Assembly: GCF_000344685.1 (NCBI RefSeq)
Contig: NW_006920417.1
Span: forward strand, 1,600,836 to 1,664,835
DNA length: 64,000 bases
DNA from: Gloeophyllum trabeum ATCC 11539
Taxonomy: Eukaryota; Basidiomycota; Agaricomycetes; Gloeophyllales; Gloeophyllaceae
Direction: 5' to 3'
In this document: piece by piece, positions 11,722-25,000 of the stretch
How the letters are laid out: each line of letters opens with the position of its first letter
How positions within the stretch are numbered: the stretch's first letter is position 1
The notes under the pieces: generated by a model
Told to the model about the DNA's origin: nothing
Databases searched by the model: none
The model's input: the letters and a program-made list of their open reading frames with translations, nothing else
Position numbers and translations under genes: made by a program

Positions 11722-14700
11722 TGGTTTTGTTCGTTAGAGCAGGAGTAGAGGCGGAGTTGCGGCGAAAATACAGCAGCGGCGGCGAGTACAAGTACTCGCC
11801 CGTGCACGGGAGCCATCGACCGTCCCTCGATCTAGGCGAGTGGTGTTTGGTGGGGCACGCCTCTTACCGCATTCGGAAAACGTCATGCCTCGTCGGTCCC
11901 GCGGGTCCAGATCGAGGTCCGTGGCCCCCGCAAGGGCCCGCCCTGTGGCACCACGGCTGGTGACGAGCCTGGGGCAACGGTGCGCCTGCTCCTCCTGCCG
12001 CACTCCGCGCGGGTAGCAAGGGTTTACCTACGCCCTGGAGGAGAGACGCGGCTGCCATACGCGATGAGTGAGACGACCGACCGTGTCGCTGCCAATCCAG
12101 CACATCAGCGATAGGCACCGCCAGCTGCGCGCGCGAGATGGCAAGTGCACCTGCCACACGAGCGCTGCCCTCGCCCCCTTCCTGATCGTCGATTCTCCGA
12201 GCGCTTTCCAACTGGCTGATCCTGATCGTTCCTAACGGCTTGGCCAGAGCTGGATTCCTGATCCTGCTCTACATATAGATTGCGCCCGAAATGACTTTGC
12301 CCTGTCGACGGGTGCGGACCTAGCGGACCCACTGCCTGGTGTTGGATTACAAAGTGCGTGATGGCCTGTCGCGCGTGCACGTTGCGGGCCTGGGACGCTT
12401 TGCTCGCCTCGGATGCTATTCGGACCTCCTTCGAGCCTCGACGCCGTCTGAATCCTGTGCTCTTCCTTACGCGGACATATCGCTGCCCAGGCCGACAGAA
12501 GATCCCCGCATCCAGTGCCACCTTTGCCTGCAGTACTCCCGCGGGTCCGATTGGAATCACAACTCTATTCCCTGCCACTGCCTCGCCTCGTCCCCGCTTG
12601 CCACGCTTCACAGCTCTCACCACTCTAGCTTTAACCTTCCCTCAGACAGCGAAGCCTGGCCACATTGCTGCACGGTCGCCCGCCTCCGCACTCGTGACGC
12701 CAACGCTCTACACGACGACACTCTGCATTCGATATTCGGTATTTCTACTCGGGCGATCTCCTGGGGATGGTGATATCTTATCTCACATGCCTCCGGATTA
12801 TGACACGCTCTTTTCATCTCGCGATGCCTCGTACTATCGTTCCGGTATCCAATCAGCGTCGGAACCTCGGGGCTCGGGGTCCTGAAATATCGGGGCCCTG
12901 GACTCTTGCTCCTGCCTCGCCGTGGATATCCACAACTCGTCCCTCGGTCCCGCCAGGCTCCCCCTCTCACTGCGATCCCCGAACACTTTTGGATGATAGT
13001 TGCTCGTGGGATCGTCGGGAGTCAGATATGGCAACGTCGCTGTAATGGTCGTAGCGAAGAGCTGAGTAACGGGGTGGCGACGTACCGCTCGTCACGCACG
13101 CTAGTAGGTCCAACCACAAGAATGCTTCATCCTCGCCTTCGCAGGCGACGGGGCAATGCGAGTCACCATACGAGGCGACGGACCGGTAGAGGGTACTTAT
13201 AGTTGGGGAAGCCCTCATGACGCTGGCCATGCCCCATCGATACCAGTGATGCATATGTGTATCACATATATCATGTCGCCGGATCCTTGCTGGTCGAACT
13301 TGCGCCGCATCAGTCAGTACACAGCGCTCTTGTTCTTAGCACTTCCTGCCGTGATCGACACCAGCATTGTGGATACAATAAAGCATGCCGTCAGCGACCC
13401 CACTCTTCTTCCTCGACCACCGGATTATCTCATTGCTGCTTAGCCCTGACAAATGTCTGTGGACACGACTGGGTCTTTGGCGGTCACTGCTTCTTCGACA
13501 TCAAGCAATGCCGGGCTCCAGATGTGGCTTCTTGGACTTGCGCTCTCGACTTGCGACATTCAGTGCCACTGTGCACTGCTCATTTATCGGCTAGCGTTTC
13601 TCTAGGTTGTTATCGAGCAGACCCATCCGCTTTCCTCGGACCGACGCTGCACCCAAGTGACTCGGTGAAGTCCGTGATGCGAGCACTAGTATTTGGCTGG
13701 ACGTCCTCATCAGGGGGAGACGAATTGGGCCAAGAGTGCGGACTTTATGGAAAGACGGGGACGGCTTGATACTGCGTGACGGTCCCCAGTGGCAAACCAT
13801 TGCACGCATATTCACAAGGGGCCAGCCAAGGCGGGATGGCGCGGGTGCTCTGCCTTCGGCAACACACCGGGTACCGACAAGAACACGTCTCTGGTGTGCG
13901 CCAGCCGCGCCAGCGTAGCTCGGTCCCCGTACGTTCTCCACTGCCCAATGGGGCTTCCCCACTAGAGCTCTCCGAGTCTGCGTCTCTTTCTCGGCCAGTT
14001 GAATTTTCAGGTGTTCATTCAACGTCTTCTAGTCGTCAAAGATCATATATCGTGCAGCACAGGCTTGAGGCAAGATATTGCTACCGGGGGTGGAGGTTGG
14101 ATCGGGACAGGATGGGGATCGGGACTCGGCGTGCGCTCGGATTGGGTGCGGGTATTATTGCGGAAGGTCTGAAATTCGACACTGCCTGCAATTGGATGCG
14201 ACTCGCTCGACGCTCATTGCTCAGAGTCTTCGCGGGATGCCGGCCAACCTCCTGGTACTGGCAAATGTCTTGCCTCCCTTAGATTCAGCTTGTGCTGCAT
14301 AACGCGTATCCCTGGATTTGGACCCGGGTATACGTTTCCAGTGCGTGCTATGTGGTGAGGCCTTCGTGATTATGTATGTGTATGTTGAAGCGCTGAAAGC
14401 AATCACGGGACACCGGCGAATCCACGGAACGCTAAAGTCTGTTACGGTCGACACTGCGTGAATGGGCAGGCGCGCCGTTCTGTGTTCCTGATCGTCGAGG
14501 AGATGACCGCCAAGTGGGCAGGTGCTCTGCGCAGACTCGCGGCTCGGAGAGCGCGGACTGGCCTATGGCCAGGGATGCATCGTAGAAGTAGCGCCGAGTC
14601 TGGTTGGGTAATCGGGCGAGGTCTGCGTATGTGAGTCTTGATTGTGCATGGATTTTGTAATACCCTGGATTGTGTTACCTTACGTCCCGCTGGGCGGAAC

Positions 14701-15513
14701 AGAGCAGTCGGCCGTTGTCCCGCGTACCTCCGCACCACGCAACTGTCAATGTCATGGTCACTAGTAGTCCGAAGCACGACACTTGCATGGTACCGGGGCT
14801 TGGACTGCGCGCCAGTTTCCCCAGCCAGACGGTAGAACTGCGAATGTCATTGATGTACACGTATGTCCCAGCTGTTTATGCTTCTCTATGAAAGACATGG
14901 CGCAACCTAATGGCTAGTCCCGTATCTCCAATGAAGATTGATAATTTCCCGTATCCCGCTCAGGCGTGGCGACGATGAGCAGCATCAGCAACGTGCCCGG
15001 TGGTGTTGAAGCCGCACAGATTGGAACTCGAATGTTGTTAGGGTTAGGATTAGCGAATAATGTCTTGCATTCAATACTCGAGCCTGAGCGCCTTCCCGTA
15101 TTTACTGCGAGTTCGGAGTCGGGTACGTGGGGGCAGACAGCACCGACGGCGCGGGCGAGGCAAGGCAGGACAAAAACACATTTACTTCAAGTTGCTGCTT
15201 CAATATCGAGTGTGGCCCCCCAATAATATGGGGGGACACTCGGGATTGTAATATTGAAGCACAGATTCAAATTTGGGCATGGATTCAGACTAAACAATCA
15301 CTGACAATTGCCAATTACAATTGTGGCGCGTACAGTACTATCTCATAGACTTATCGGAAGCGTCTCAGAGCTCTTCTCTTCCTTTTCGACCCTAATCGAG
15401 GTCTGCACTTCGCAGTGCGGCAACTGAAGGATTGAGCTCGAGGCATAACTTGCAGTTTGCTTGCTCTACTAGTAAGAAGCACGACGCTGGCACCAGACTA
15501 GCACCAAGCAGCC
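11722..15513. other. 3.8-kb stretch with no recognisable gene
   Basis: Open frames of up to about 175 codons occur on both strands but overlap one another, lack family motifs and look like chance. The first few hundred bases are probably the promoter of the minus-strand phosphatase gene. A strong hairpin lies at 15197-15260. Nothing else is supportable. Confidence 0.5.
15197..15260. repeat. Strong inverted repeat (hairpin)
   Basis: Arms GCTTCAATAT, CGAGTGT, GGCCCCCC pair with GGGGGG, ACACTCG and ATATTGAAGC around an AATAATAT loop. A few unpaired bases lie in one arm. It may be the core of a decayed MITE. Confidence 0.55.
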
Positions 15514-16942
15514 ATGGTAAACGCGACATATGAAGTAAGTTGCTCAAATGGAACCCCGTTTCGAGCGAACGCTGATACTCTCTCTGCATCACATAGGCTG
15601 TTCCCGGGTTCTTTCTCCAAGACGGTCCAAGTTGCAATCCAGAGATCATTGGAGCTGTGAGTGCCACGTCCCTCGCACTTACGCCACATTCATGCGCCCA
15701 CCGCGTACTACACGATACTTGGAATGCGGCCGCCCCCGATCCGGAATCTACGCTTCCCGCCCTTCCTTTCGTTTCCACACTCTGAGTAGCATACGGCTGA
15801 TTGCGTGTAGACGCCCCCCAGGTTCGGTCTCATAGATGAGTCGCCAGACCGCTGGACGAAGTTCGAGGCTGCCGTTACGAAGCTCAACGCAGATGCCGGG
15901 GAAGGGACATCGTACAAGGCGTTCATACTCGGGAGACATGGGGAGGGGTGGCGTATGCCGTTATTTTCCTCCCGTTGTGACTCCTCTCTTCTAACTCCAG
16001 ACTCTGAAGATAACGTCGCGGAAGCAAAGTACGGAACGAAAGTATGTGAGGTTGTCCATATATGCGCGTAGCACCAAATAAATGGCACTCTTAGGCCTGG
16101 GACGAGTAAGCCATTCTTTCCTGGGTCACTCGCCCACGCTGCTCACGGTCTACATCACTGCCACAGTTACTGGTCCAAACTCGACGGCGACGGAGAGATA
16201 GTGTGGGGCCGTAAGCGACCTTTCCTCCACCCCGACGTACCAACACTCGATCACTTTGCTCTTATAGCCGACCCGGAACTTACTCCCCTCGGACAATCCC
16301 AAGCCGCCCTCGTCAAGGCCTTGCTCGACGCCGAAGTAGAGGCCGGCTTCCCTATCCCAGATACTCTGTACAGCAGCCCGATGACGCGCGCTCTGCAGAC
16401 GCTCGTGGGGACGTTCGGTGATGAGCGGGATACACTCATCCTCGAAGTATGATACCCCTTTCCCTGTCGCTGAGATGGCCCTGAGGACACCTGTATCTAT
16501 AGAATATACGCGAGCACTACGGCGAGCACACGTGCGACAAGCGCCGCCCTCTCTCGTACATCCGCCACGCGTTTCCGAAGTTCCGAGTCGAAACTGGGTT
16601 CAGCGAGGAAGATGCGCTGTGGACGGAGGAGAGGGAGGCGGAAGCGCATGTTGCTGAGCGCGCGAGGATGGTATTGGATACCATTTTCGATCAGGATGAT
16701 AGATGTTCGTGGCTTCTCCGAGCCTTTTCCTTGGTCCGACTTCCGCTGATCCGCTGAGGGCTGCTTAGGGCTAGTCTCTATCACATCGCATAGCGGATGG
16801 ATAAATGGACTCTTGAGTGCGATAGGGAGGGAGCGGTACAAGCTACCTACAGGAGGTACGTCGCTCCATTCGTGGTGCACTTCGGTTGGTCATCGTTTCT
16901 GTAGGCGTGTTGCCCGTCGTTGTGAAGCAAATTCGCAGATAA
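15514..16942 (+). CDS. Histidine phosphatase superfamily (phosphoglycerate mutase-like) protein
   Basis: Predicted cytosolic phosphatase using a phospho-histidine intermediate. Spliced by eye into about nine exons: MVNATYE, AVPGFFLQDG, TPPRFGLIDESPDRW, then the catalytic RHGEGWH, AWDDYWSKLDGDGEIVWG, DPELTPLGQSQA, YSSPMTRALQT, IREHYGEHTCDKRRP, VSITSHSGWING (second catalytic His) and the end LPTGGVLPVVVKQIRR. Every junction used has GT-AG ends; the last intron is 51 nt. The start is the only ATG before the conserved AVPGFF. The fungal family is commonly annotated as phosphoglycerate mutase-like, but the substrate is not predictable here; mutase activity is unlikely to be its role. Confidence 0.88.
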
Positions 16943-17211
16943 GTGAAGTGCATTGGTGAGACTTGCGACACGATCCGCGGCATATACGTCTGCTCGTCTG
17001 CGCGCATTATACTGGATAATAAATTCATGAGTCATGTTTAACTCTACTCGGATGTGCAGGAACTTCGAATTCATCACTCTAATGCAATACAATACAATAT
17101 GACCTCTAGGGCGTAGACTATGGTTGGTGCGCCCGCTGGGAGATCTAGTGGATCAGCTGAGGAATTGCGTTGCTGAGCTTTGGTGCTCCAATTAACAGCC
17201 TATGGTACGTG

Positions 17212-18479
17212 TCAAGCATGTTGCTCACCAGTATCACCTAGGAATATTAGTGGTACCTCTTTCCCAAAAGCCCGGGGCATATTCGAAACTATCTCCGATA
17301 TTGGAGGTCTATCGGAGGGCGTGGATCTCCAACACCTCTGTATCGATTCCCAGAGGGCGTCATCGATTATTCTCTCTGGTCTCCCGGGGCGCTCTCCCCG
17401 CAGGACTCTGCTAACCGCCCTATATTCATCGATCGTATGAAATGACACCTCCTTGGTGTATAGCTGCAAGTTAAGTCAGACGGGAACAGGCAAGGGATAC
17501 GTGCACAAAACGCACCTCGAGACACAAGCAGCCATAAACATACACGTCGGTCTGCCGGGTTCTTCTGATACAAGGCCCCTCGCCTTCATCCTCGTCCGAG
17601 TCAGGGAACAGCTCAGGTGCCGTCCATCGCGTGGAGCCCTCTCTCGTGGCTGTGGTGTACGCCCCTTTCGTGGCCTCCGAGAAACGCGATAGACCAAAGT
17701 CTGCGAAGCGTGCATGTGAGGCATCATCAATCAGAACGTTGCCCTGCTTATAATGTCAAGGTTAATCCCAGCCTCGCCGAAGTGGACTACATACACCTCG
17801 CAGATCGCCGTGTACTATATTATGGCAATGCAGATATTCCAGGCCTTGCGATACCTCGAATAGCTATCATGAGAGATTAACGCGCTGGAAGGAGGAGGTA
17901 TGATATTTAACGCCACACACCAATCTGGTGGTATCCGCAAGTGATACCTCATGCGCGCGGACATAGCGGTATGCATCACCATGACGCATTCAAGGCGATA
18001 TTAAACAGAGTCGTGACAGTGGGTTATGATTTGATAGAGTCGACATCGAGTCCCAGAAATGGGAGGATATAAGGGTGACGAAGGTTGCACCACAGAAGCG
18101 CTTCCCTGCAGAACATCTGCATTTCGTGATATTAGTAGTATTTCTTTATTGTGGGTCTAGACGTCAGCGATACCTTCTTCACCCGGACTTGGCCGCTTAT
18201 CGAACTATTGGGGAAGATGTGTATGCGCTTCACACAGACAATATTGTGCCCATATACGCCACGAAAAATGTCTGCGAATCCCTCGCCGGTAATGGGATCG
18301 GTCTCTTCCACACGAATACCGTGGAGAAGTAATGATGTCGGGAGGTCGAGCGATGCACAGGCAAGCTTTACCTGCATCTTATTTATCGACACAGTCAATG
18401 AAATGTTCATCAGGCAGATGGATCGATTTGGTGGAGGACCAGTTGATTGGGAACAGTTTCTGACCGTCGGCGTCGCCAC
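17212..18479 (-). pseudogene. TKL-type protein kinase-like gene, probably decayed
   Basis: Minus-strand fragments in order: LLLHGIRVEETDPITGEGFADIFRG (glycine-loop region, shown in part), VCVKRI (VAIK lysine), LRHPYILPFLGLDVDSI, GLEYLHCHNIVHGDLRG, NVLIDD, ADFGLS, WTAPELFPDSDEDEG, VYVYGCLCLE, and a C-lobe from LYTKEVSF to CWRSTPSDRP. The catalytic loop is HGD rather than HRD, as in the kinases at 37.8 and 42.5 kb. Between LGLDVDSI and GLEYLH (about 17830-18030) I find no clean exon for the hinge region, only stops. So the gene is probably broken, or an exon was missed. It lacks the long N-terminal region of the tandem paralogues. Upstream limits are uncertain. Confidence 0.6.
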
Positions 18480-20137
18480 TGCTTCTTAGCACTCGAGGAC
18501 CAGGGAAGCCTCTCAAAATTTAGTCGGAGGCGAGATGTTCACTCTGGACATCTTCCAGTATCCAATACGATGAACATAGGCATTGGAAGGTTTGCATTTG
18601 AGACATCTAGATGTGGGCGCCGGTCCCCGGATGGTAGTCACAATAAGCGGCGAGGTCCGTTATCAATCCCAGGTCAAGGACTGGATTGACGCCCCGCTAA
18701 GTATCGGAAATAGACGTTATCCAGAAGACGCTGATAACGGCAAGTGTATACAAGTGTATATCCGTTGCCATGGAATTTTGAAGACGGGGCAGCGTCTGTC
18801 GTCGAGGCAGCGCCGTGGGCTGGTGTAGGCGAGCGAGGGGTCCAGCACATGGAGAAACTGCCTCAGAGCTGGATTGGCCGTACCAGGACAAGCTGATATT
18901 AGAGATAAGCCAGTTGAGATCACAGGTAGTCAGATGCTATAAAGCACGAGCGCTCGAAATGGTATCACAATTGCAATCCACTAGTAAAGTGCATCCAAGT
19001 CTTAGATATGATGGCAGCGGCGTGGAGTGTGATGATAGTTCGGCGGGCGTAGACCTAACATTGGGCAGAGACAGCAGTGCACAGCCAGGAAAATGAGGTC
19101 TAACGTAGAGGGTGAAGACGAAGAGGGATGGAGAGATTGCGCGCTAGCTGCAGGATGGACCGGGAACTAAGAAACAGCCTGCGCGATCGGAGTTGCACAG
19201 GACACGCCAAGGGTCTGGAACAGCGATAGACATAGCACTGTTCGTCCCATGCTTGGATCGCTTCGGCTTCCTCTTAATCTTGAAAGCAGGAGCACGGGTC
19301 CACTCTAGCACGAAATCAGTCGGCTCCTCATGGGGTTCAGACGAGAAGGTGCAGCGATGGATGGCGACCCTGGACAAGCTTGGAGCTCGCCGTGAACTGT
19401 ACAGTTCACACTGGGCTCAAGTTCGTCCATTTGCGGGCGAATCAACCTATCGGTCGAGCAGCTCCGCCCCTGAATGCGCGAGCTGTATTGGATCTTCAGT
19501 TCGAGAAGGATCCATCTGGAGAGAATGTCAATAGTACAAAAGCTGGCACACATGCGGAAGAAGTTCAGCCCGAGGAGCCTTGCAGATGCATGCCGCGATA
19601 AGGGAGTCGAGTCAGCAACGGTAATGCACGTTCTCTGTAGTTGCATTATCATCTATAGCTAGGTCAATCCTGCTAAGCTTACCACGCTATGCATCAGCAG
19701 CATCCTTCTGCCTCAGAAATTCAAAATTCAGCGGTAATTGACCGTCGTTGGACGATCCTGACTCGGAGAGTCTCTGCTGGAGAATCACCGTCCTATATAT
19801 ACAATGTCTGGAGTCTGCTCAATCGGAATAAAGGAGCTTGAATAAACGGTACCGCCTTCCTATAAGTTGCCCGATGTATTAGAGGCAAACTTGTATAATT
19901 ATCCTCGTGGACTAGGATAGCGGGGAATAAGGACGAATTTGAACACCGGCGACTTGCTTAGAATCTGCTGTGTCTGATTGGCTGCCGGTAATCTCCGAAC
20001 GCTTCCGCTTTTCCGACCTGCAGCCGCCGCCGCTGTCAGTGACGAAACACAAATCATCTTGCTCGACGTCGTCGACAATGTTGAAGGCGTCGCCCACAAC
20101 CCGTGCGTTGCGTTAGAAAGTGCGAAATCAACGCCTC
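18480..20137. other. Intergenic, no gene recognised
   Basis: Short open frames on both strands without family motifs. An 18-base perfect palindrome, GTGAACTGTACAGTTCAC, lies at 19392-19409. Confidence 0.45.
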
Positions 20138-21891
20138 ATGTCATCTTTATCAGGTGTCGCCCGGCCTTTCAGGGCCAAGCTTCGACGGTCGTTCGCTACG
20201 GTACAGGATACACCGGTCAGGCACTACGGCGGTCTCAAAGATCAGGACCGTATCTTCCAGAATGCGTACTGCAGACATGACCACGGTATCAAGGGCGCAA
20301 TGGTACGTCTGCACTATGGATTGGCAGAGTCTGGGGACTGAAGAGGCAGTAGGCCCGGGGCGACTGGCATCGGACGAAGGACATTGTGTTGAAGGGGGAC
20401 TCCTGGATTATCCAGACCATCAAAGATTCGGGTCTACGTGGGCGAGGAGGGGCCGGTTTCCCGAGCGGGCTGAAATGGAGCTTTATGAACAAGCCGGGCT
20501 GGGAGAAGGATCCCAGGTGAGAGCACGCTCATGTGCACGCGGCTCTGCTAATATATTGTCCAGACCCCGATACCTTGTCGTGAACGCCGACGAGGGCGAG
20601 CCGGGCACATGCAAGGACCGCGAGATTATGCGCGGCGACCCGCACAAGCTGATCGAGGGCTGCCTCATCGCGGGGCGCGCGATGAACGCCACGGCCGCGT
20701 ACATCTACATCCGCGGCGAGTTCTACCAGGAGGCGTCGCACGTACAGCAGGCCATCACGGAGGCGTACAAAGCGGGGTATCTCGGCAAGAACGCGTGCGG
20801 GTCCGGCTACGCGTTCGACGTGTACGTGCACCGCGGGGCCGGCGCGTACATCTGCGGCGAGGAGACGGCGCTTATCGAGAGTCTCGAAGGCAAGCAGGGC
20901 AAGCCGCGCCTGAAGCCGCCGTTCCCCGCCGACGTGGGACTGTTCGGGTGCCCGACGACGGTGTCCAACGTCGAGACGGTCGCGGTCGCGCCCACAATCT
21001 GCAGGCGGGGCGCTAGCTGGTTCGCTGGGTTCGGGCGGAAGCGGAATGAGGGCACGAAGCTGTTCTGCATCAGCGGCCACGTCAACAATCCCTGTGTCAT
21101 CGAAGAGGAGATGAGTATCCCCCTGAAGGACCTCATCGAGAAGCACTGCGGCGGTGTCCGCGGCGGGTGGGACAACCTTCTGGGCATTGTTCCCGGTGGT
21201 AGCTCGGTTCCCATTCTCCCTAAGCACTTGTGCGAGGAGGTCTTGTGAGTGCAGTGATCCTCATTGGTCGTTCTTTGCTAAGCGTTTCGTTAGGATGGAC
21301 TACGACTCGCTAAAGGATGCCCAATCTGGTCTCGGTACCGGTGCTGTCATCGTCATGGATAAGAGCACCGACGTTGTTAAGGCTATCGCGCGTTTCTCAC
21401 ACGTACGTTCCGGACTGGTTCGGTGCAAAACAGCATCCCACTGACTGCATTACCCCTTGCAGTTCTACAAGCACGAATCCTGCGGGCAGTGCACGCCATG
21501 CAGAGAAGGCACCACATGGCTCATGAACATGATGGACCGCTTCGTTGAGGGCAGAGGCCACCAGCGGGAGATTGACATGCTGCTCGAGCTTACGTGAGTT
21601 CCCGCTCAAAAGGAGCACCATCGTTCCGGATTCTGACATTGCCCATCCGCCAGAAAACAAATTGAAGGCCGCACGATCTGTGCTCTGGGTGACGCTGCTG
21701 CATGGCCCGTCCAAGGTCTCATGCGTCACTTCCGCCCTGAGGTCGAGAAGCGCATTGCGGACTTCCGCGCCGAGCACGGCCCTGTACTGTTTGGCGGGCG
21801 GCTGAAGAGCCAGACGGACCCTACCCTGGCTATCCCGGATAACTTGGGCGGTAACCTGCCTGAGATTGGGGGCCCTACAGTTCCGAAGTAG
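20138..21891 (+). CDS. NDUFV1: Mitochondrial complex I 51-kDa subunit (NADH dehydrogenase flavoprotein 1)
   Basis: Core subunit of the peripheral arm of respiratory complex I in the matrix. It binds NADH, FMN and the 4Fe-4S cluster N3. Six exons with GT-AG introns (20302-20352 is the first). The N terminus [19 protein letters not shown] is Arg-rich and acid-poor, as for a mitochondrial targeting peptide. Then come [38 protein letters not shown] (NADH/FMN loop), [49 protein letters not shown] and the cluster motif [11 protein letters not shown] with the fourth ligand in [12 protein letters not shown]. It ends [14 protein letters not shown]. Full length and apparently intact. The start ATG at 20138 gives the targeting peptide; no better upstream ATG in frame. 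Confidence 0.96.
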
Positions 21892-22057
21892 CTTCACTTT
21901 AGACGGCTGAATTAGTAGTTGATGTTGTTCGTAATACACCTTCGTAATGTATCAATCTTGGTGGGATGTACACAAGTCCGTTGCACTTTGTTCCGAGACG
22001 GCATCTACTGGTATCTAAAACAGCCTACATTCTCCTCATTGCCTTGGCGTCCTACCT

Positions 22058-25000
22058 TCAGTTCCCAAGTCCGGGTTGTCCAGAAGCAGCTCTACCTTGA
22101 ACTCTCGAGAGGTTGAACGCGGCTGAGATGAGGGTTACATGGCTGCGAAGTATACAATGAGCAACTCGAATGACTCGTTCAGGAGACGACCTACGTGAAG
22201 CCTTGCACAGCGTTCCCGAGGGCCTCTCCAGAAGCCGAGATCTCCTCGGTGCACAGCCCAACGTGGTTTGTGTATTGAATGAAGTCCTGGTACGATTGGC
22301 ATAAAGATGTTTACCGGGCAGTAAAAAGGACGACGAACATACCTCGAACATCGCTACAGCTCGCGCCAACATCGACTTGTCATACTCTCCGGCACGCGTC
22401 AGGGCTTCGACGCACCTACATACCTGGTGAGTGAGATCGAAGATGCTAACAGAACAAACATACCAGAGAGTACACAAGCAGAAAGTTCCCTCTTCGCCGC
22501 CGACACCGTCGTCGGTCTTAGTGACATCGTACCGGTATACCAGATTCTGTCAACGAAGCGCTTTGTTCAACCAGTCGGGGCGTACAAGCTTGGAAGGAGC
22601 CATACGTTCGAGGTCAAGCCACCGCGTTCCGGTGTCTTTAAAATCTGCTTCAAAGTGCTCACGAACCGCGGGTCGCTCTGCGGATTCCCGAGTGCATCAG
22701 CACACTCTTACCATTCCGGTAGGGATGACTTCGACTTACAGCAGGGGAGAAAAACACAAGGGGCATGATGAGCACCGCCGAGTCGAGCACGTCCTTGTCT
22801 TCGTAGCTCTGTGCGAAGAACTTCTTCTCTGAGTTCCACGCATGTTTCATGATCTGCTCGTAGAGATCGTCCCGCGCCGTCAGCCACTTCAGCCGGTTCG
22901 GGCACGGGAGCGAGCGTTTGTCGGCCAGTCGCAAGCCTGGGAGAGTATAAGTACGTGAACAGCGTGAGGTGGTTGGCTAGCAAATAGATACCTCTGTCAA
23001 TTGCGACCCTTCCCAGCCGTTAGTACAAACAGAGAGAATGCATGAATCGTGACTACGCACCACATCATGATCTAGGCGTAGAGCCAGTGTCAGGAGTCGC
23101 AGTCGGAATCGCGCGCGTGATTCTTACCTTGGAATACTAGAAACATCCGCTAGTCAGCAACACCGCGTCGACATCGGCATCCGCACACCTACCGTGAAGT
23201 GCCGCATCCTGTTCCTCACTTCCCTGTGGACCGCGGATTAGCCGGACCAAAGCTAGCCTCTTCGACATGCATGCAGACGAACCAGATAGACCTGCCGACT
23301 TGAGTTTAGTGGACAGTGCAATGTCTGGTATTTACGGGAGGACTCACAGGTCAGGGCGGTTGTAGTTGGCTACCACATCTGGCAGTGCGGGATGAGGGCA
23401 CGGAACGTTATCAGGGATGGCATGATATTCGCGTACAATCTACTCTGGCATTTTGTGAAGGTGCATTAGTATGGTATCCTCAGGAATCATGGCGGGTGGA
23501 ATGCTTACAGCTCTCGCACTCCGACCCTGTACCAGAAACACACATCAGTCGCATCAGGAGCTTGGTACATCGTCAACGCAGTAACATTATCGGTCCCTCT
23601 TACCATGTATCATAGGACTAAGCATCCGAGGATGATCAAGACCGTGTTCCTTGCTGCAGCGACATCCATAGACGTACCAGCGGCCGCCCGAACTGCCCGC
23701 ACCACTTTAACAGAGGTGTGCGCTCGGACAAGTCGGCGCACGCACCTTCTGACTCAGGTACACCGAGTCCATGCTAGCCACGAAAAGCAGTAAGTCTCAT
23801 AGCCCGGACGCGGGACAGGCTGCGGGTAGGGCTTGGTCAGCACTGGACGATCTGGAGTGCGACGGACGGCAGCACTTACAAGAGCGAGGGTAATCACAGT
23901 TCACCGTAGATATCCTTTAAGCGCTTCAATTCGGGCTTCACTAGTAGAGCGAAGGGGCAGGTCATACCAGTTGCACATGGTCGATTGCGCCGTTCCCGAT
24001 CCTTGAAACCCATCACCGGCCCGCCGATACCCATGATTCCGCGAATTCACTCACCGCACAGGTCTCGACCCCTTATGCCCGTCGAGGTGCGTCAGCTCCT
24101 CCTCGGGGAACTCCTTCCCGCCGTGGATGGTGTACATGATCTGCAGGCTGCCGTCGGGGTTCTTGTCCTGAATCCTATCGAATATGAAGTCCATGTACGC
24201 TGGGAGAAGAAAGGTGTGGGGTTGTACATTTTGCGAGGGACGGGGGCGGGCCTACCGTTCGCCTCCTGCGTGAACCCGAGCCGCATCAGCGCATACAGTA
24301 TGAACGACGCGTCGCGTATCCACGACGCCCTGCCCACCCTCATCAGTCCCGCGCCGCGACACGAACGCGGACGCAGACGCACCGGTAATCCCAGTTGCGC
24401 GTCCCGCCGATGTACTCCGGCAGGCTGAACGTCGGGCTCGCGACGACCGCGCCGGTCGGCTCGAAGATGAGGAGCTTGAGCGCGAGCGCGGAGCGGTGCA
24501 CGGCCTCCTTCCACGCGCCGGTGTAGGTGCTCCCGCGGATCCAGGTGTTCCAGTAGGTGTTGGTTTCCTAGGCATGGGCACGGGTGGGGATAGGATCGGG
24601 CGGGGAGGGGAAGGGTGGCTTACATTTAGGAGCCTTTGGACAAGGGTCTGAGGGAAGGGGGTTAGGGGAGGGTGAAGCGGACTGGGAGAGTTTATGCACC
24701 TTCGTCAGGAGCGGGTCGTCAGGCGCCCTCAAGCGGGACGCAGACTCGATCAGACCTGCGAAGATGAGCCGCCTGAATTACCACGCATGCGCCCATCGAC
24801 TCACTCGGCAAGCTGACCCCCAGCTCCTCCGCCCTCTGCACGCTCGGCGCCGGCACCTTCGCGCCCTCCTTCGGCGGCACGCGCAGCACGAACGTCACCG
24901 CCTGCCCCTCTGTGAGCGTTAATGTGCTCTGCACCGCGGGGCCCTTGTGCCCCTTCCCGCTGAGGTCGAGCAGCTCCAGCTGCACGCTCGGCTCGGGAAC

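Noticed and set aside
13257..13769. 170-codon plus-strand open frame
   Set aside because: No family motif, Ser/His/Cys-rich chance composition, overlapping frames on both strands.
19392..19409. 18-base perfect palindrome as an operator
   Set aside because: Single occurrence, not next to a clear promoter; a regulator cannot be proposed.
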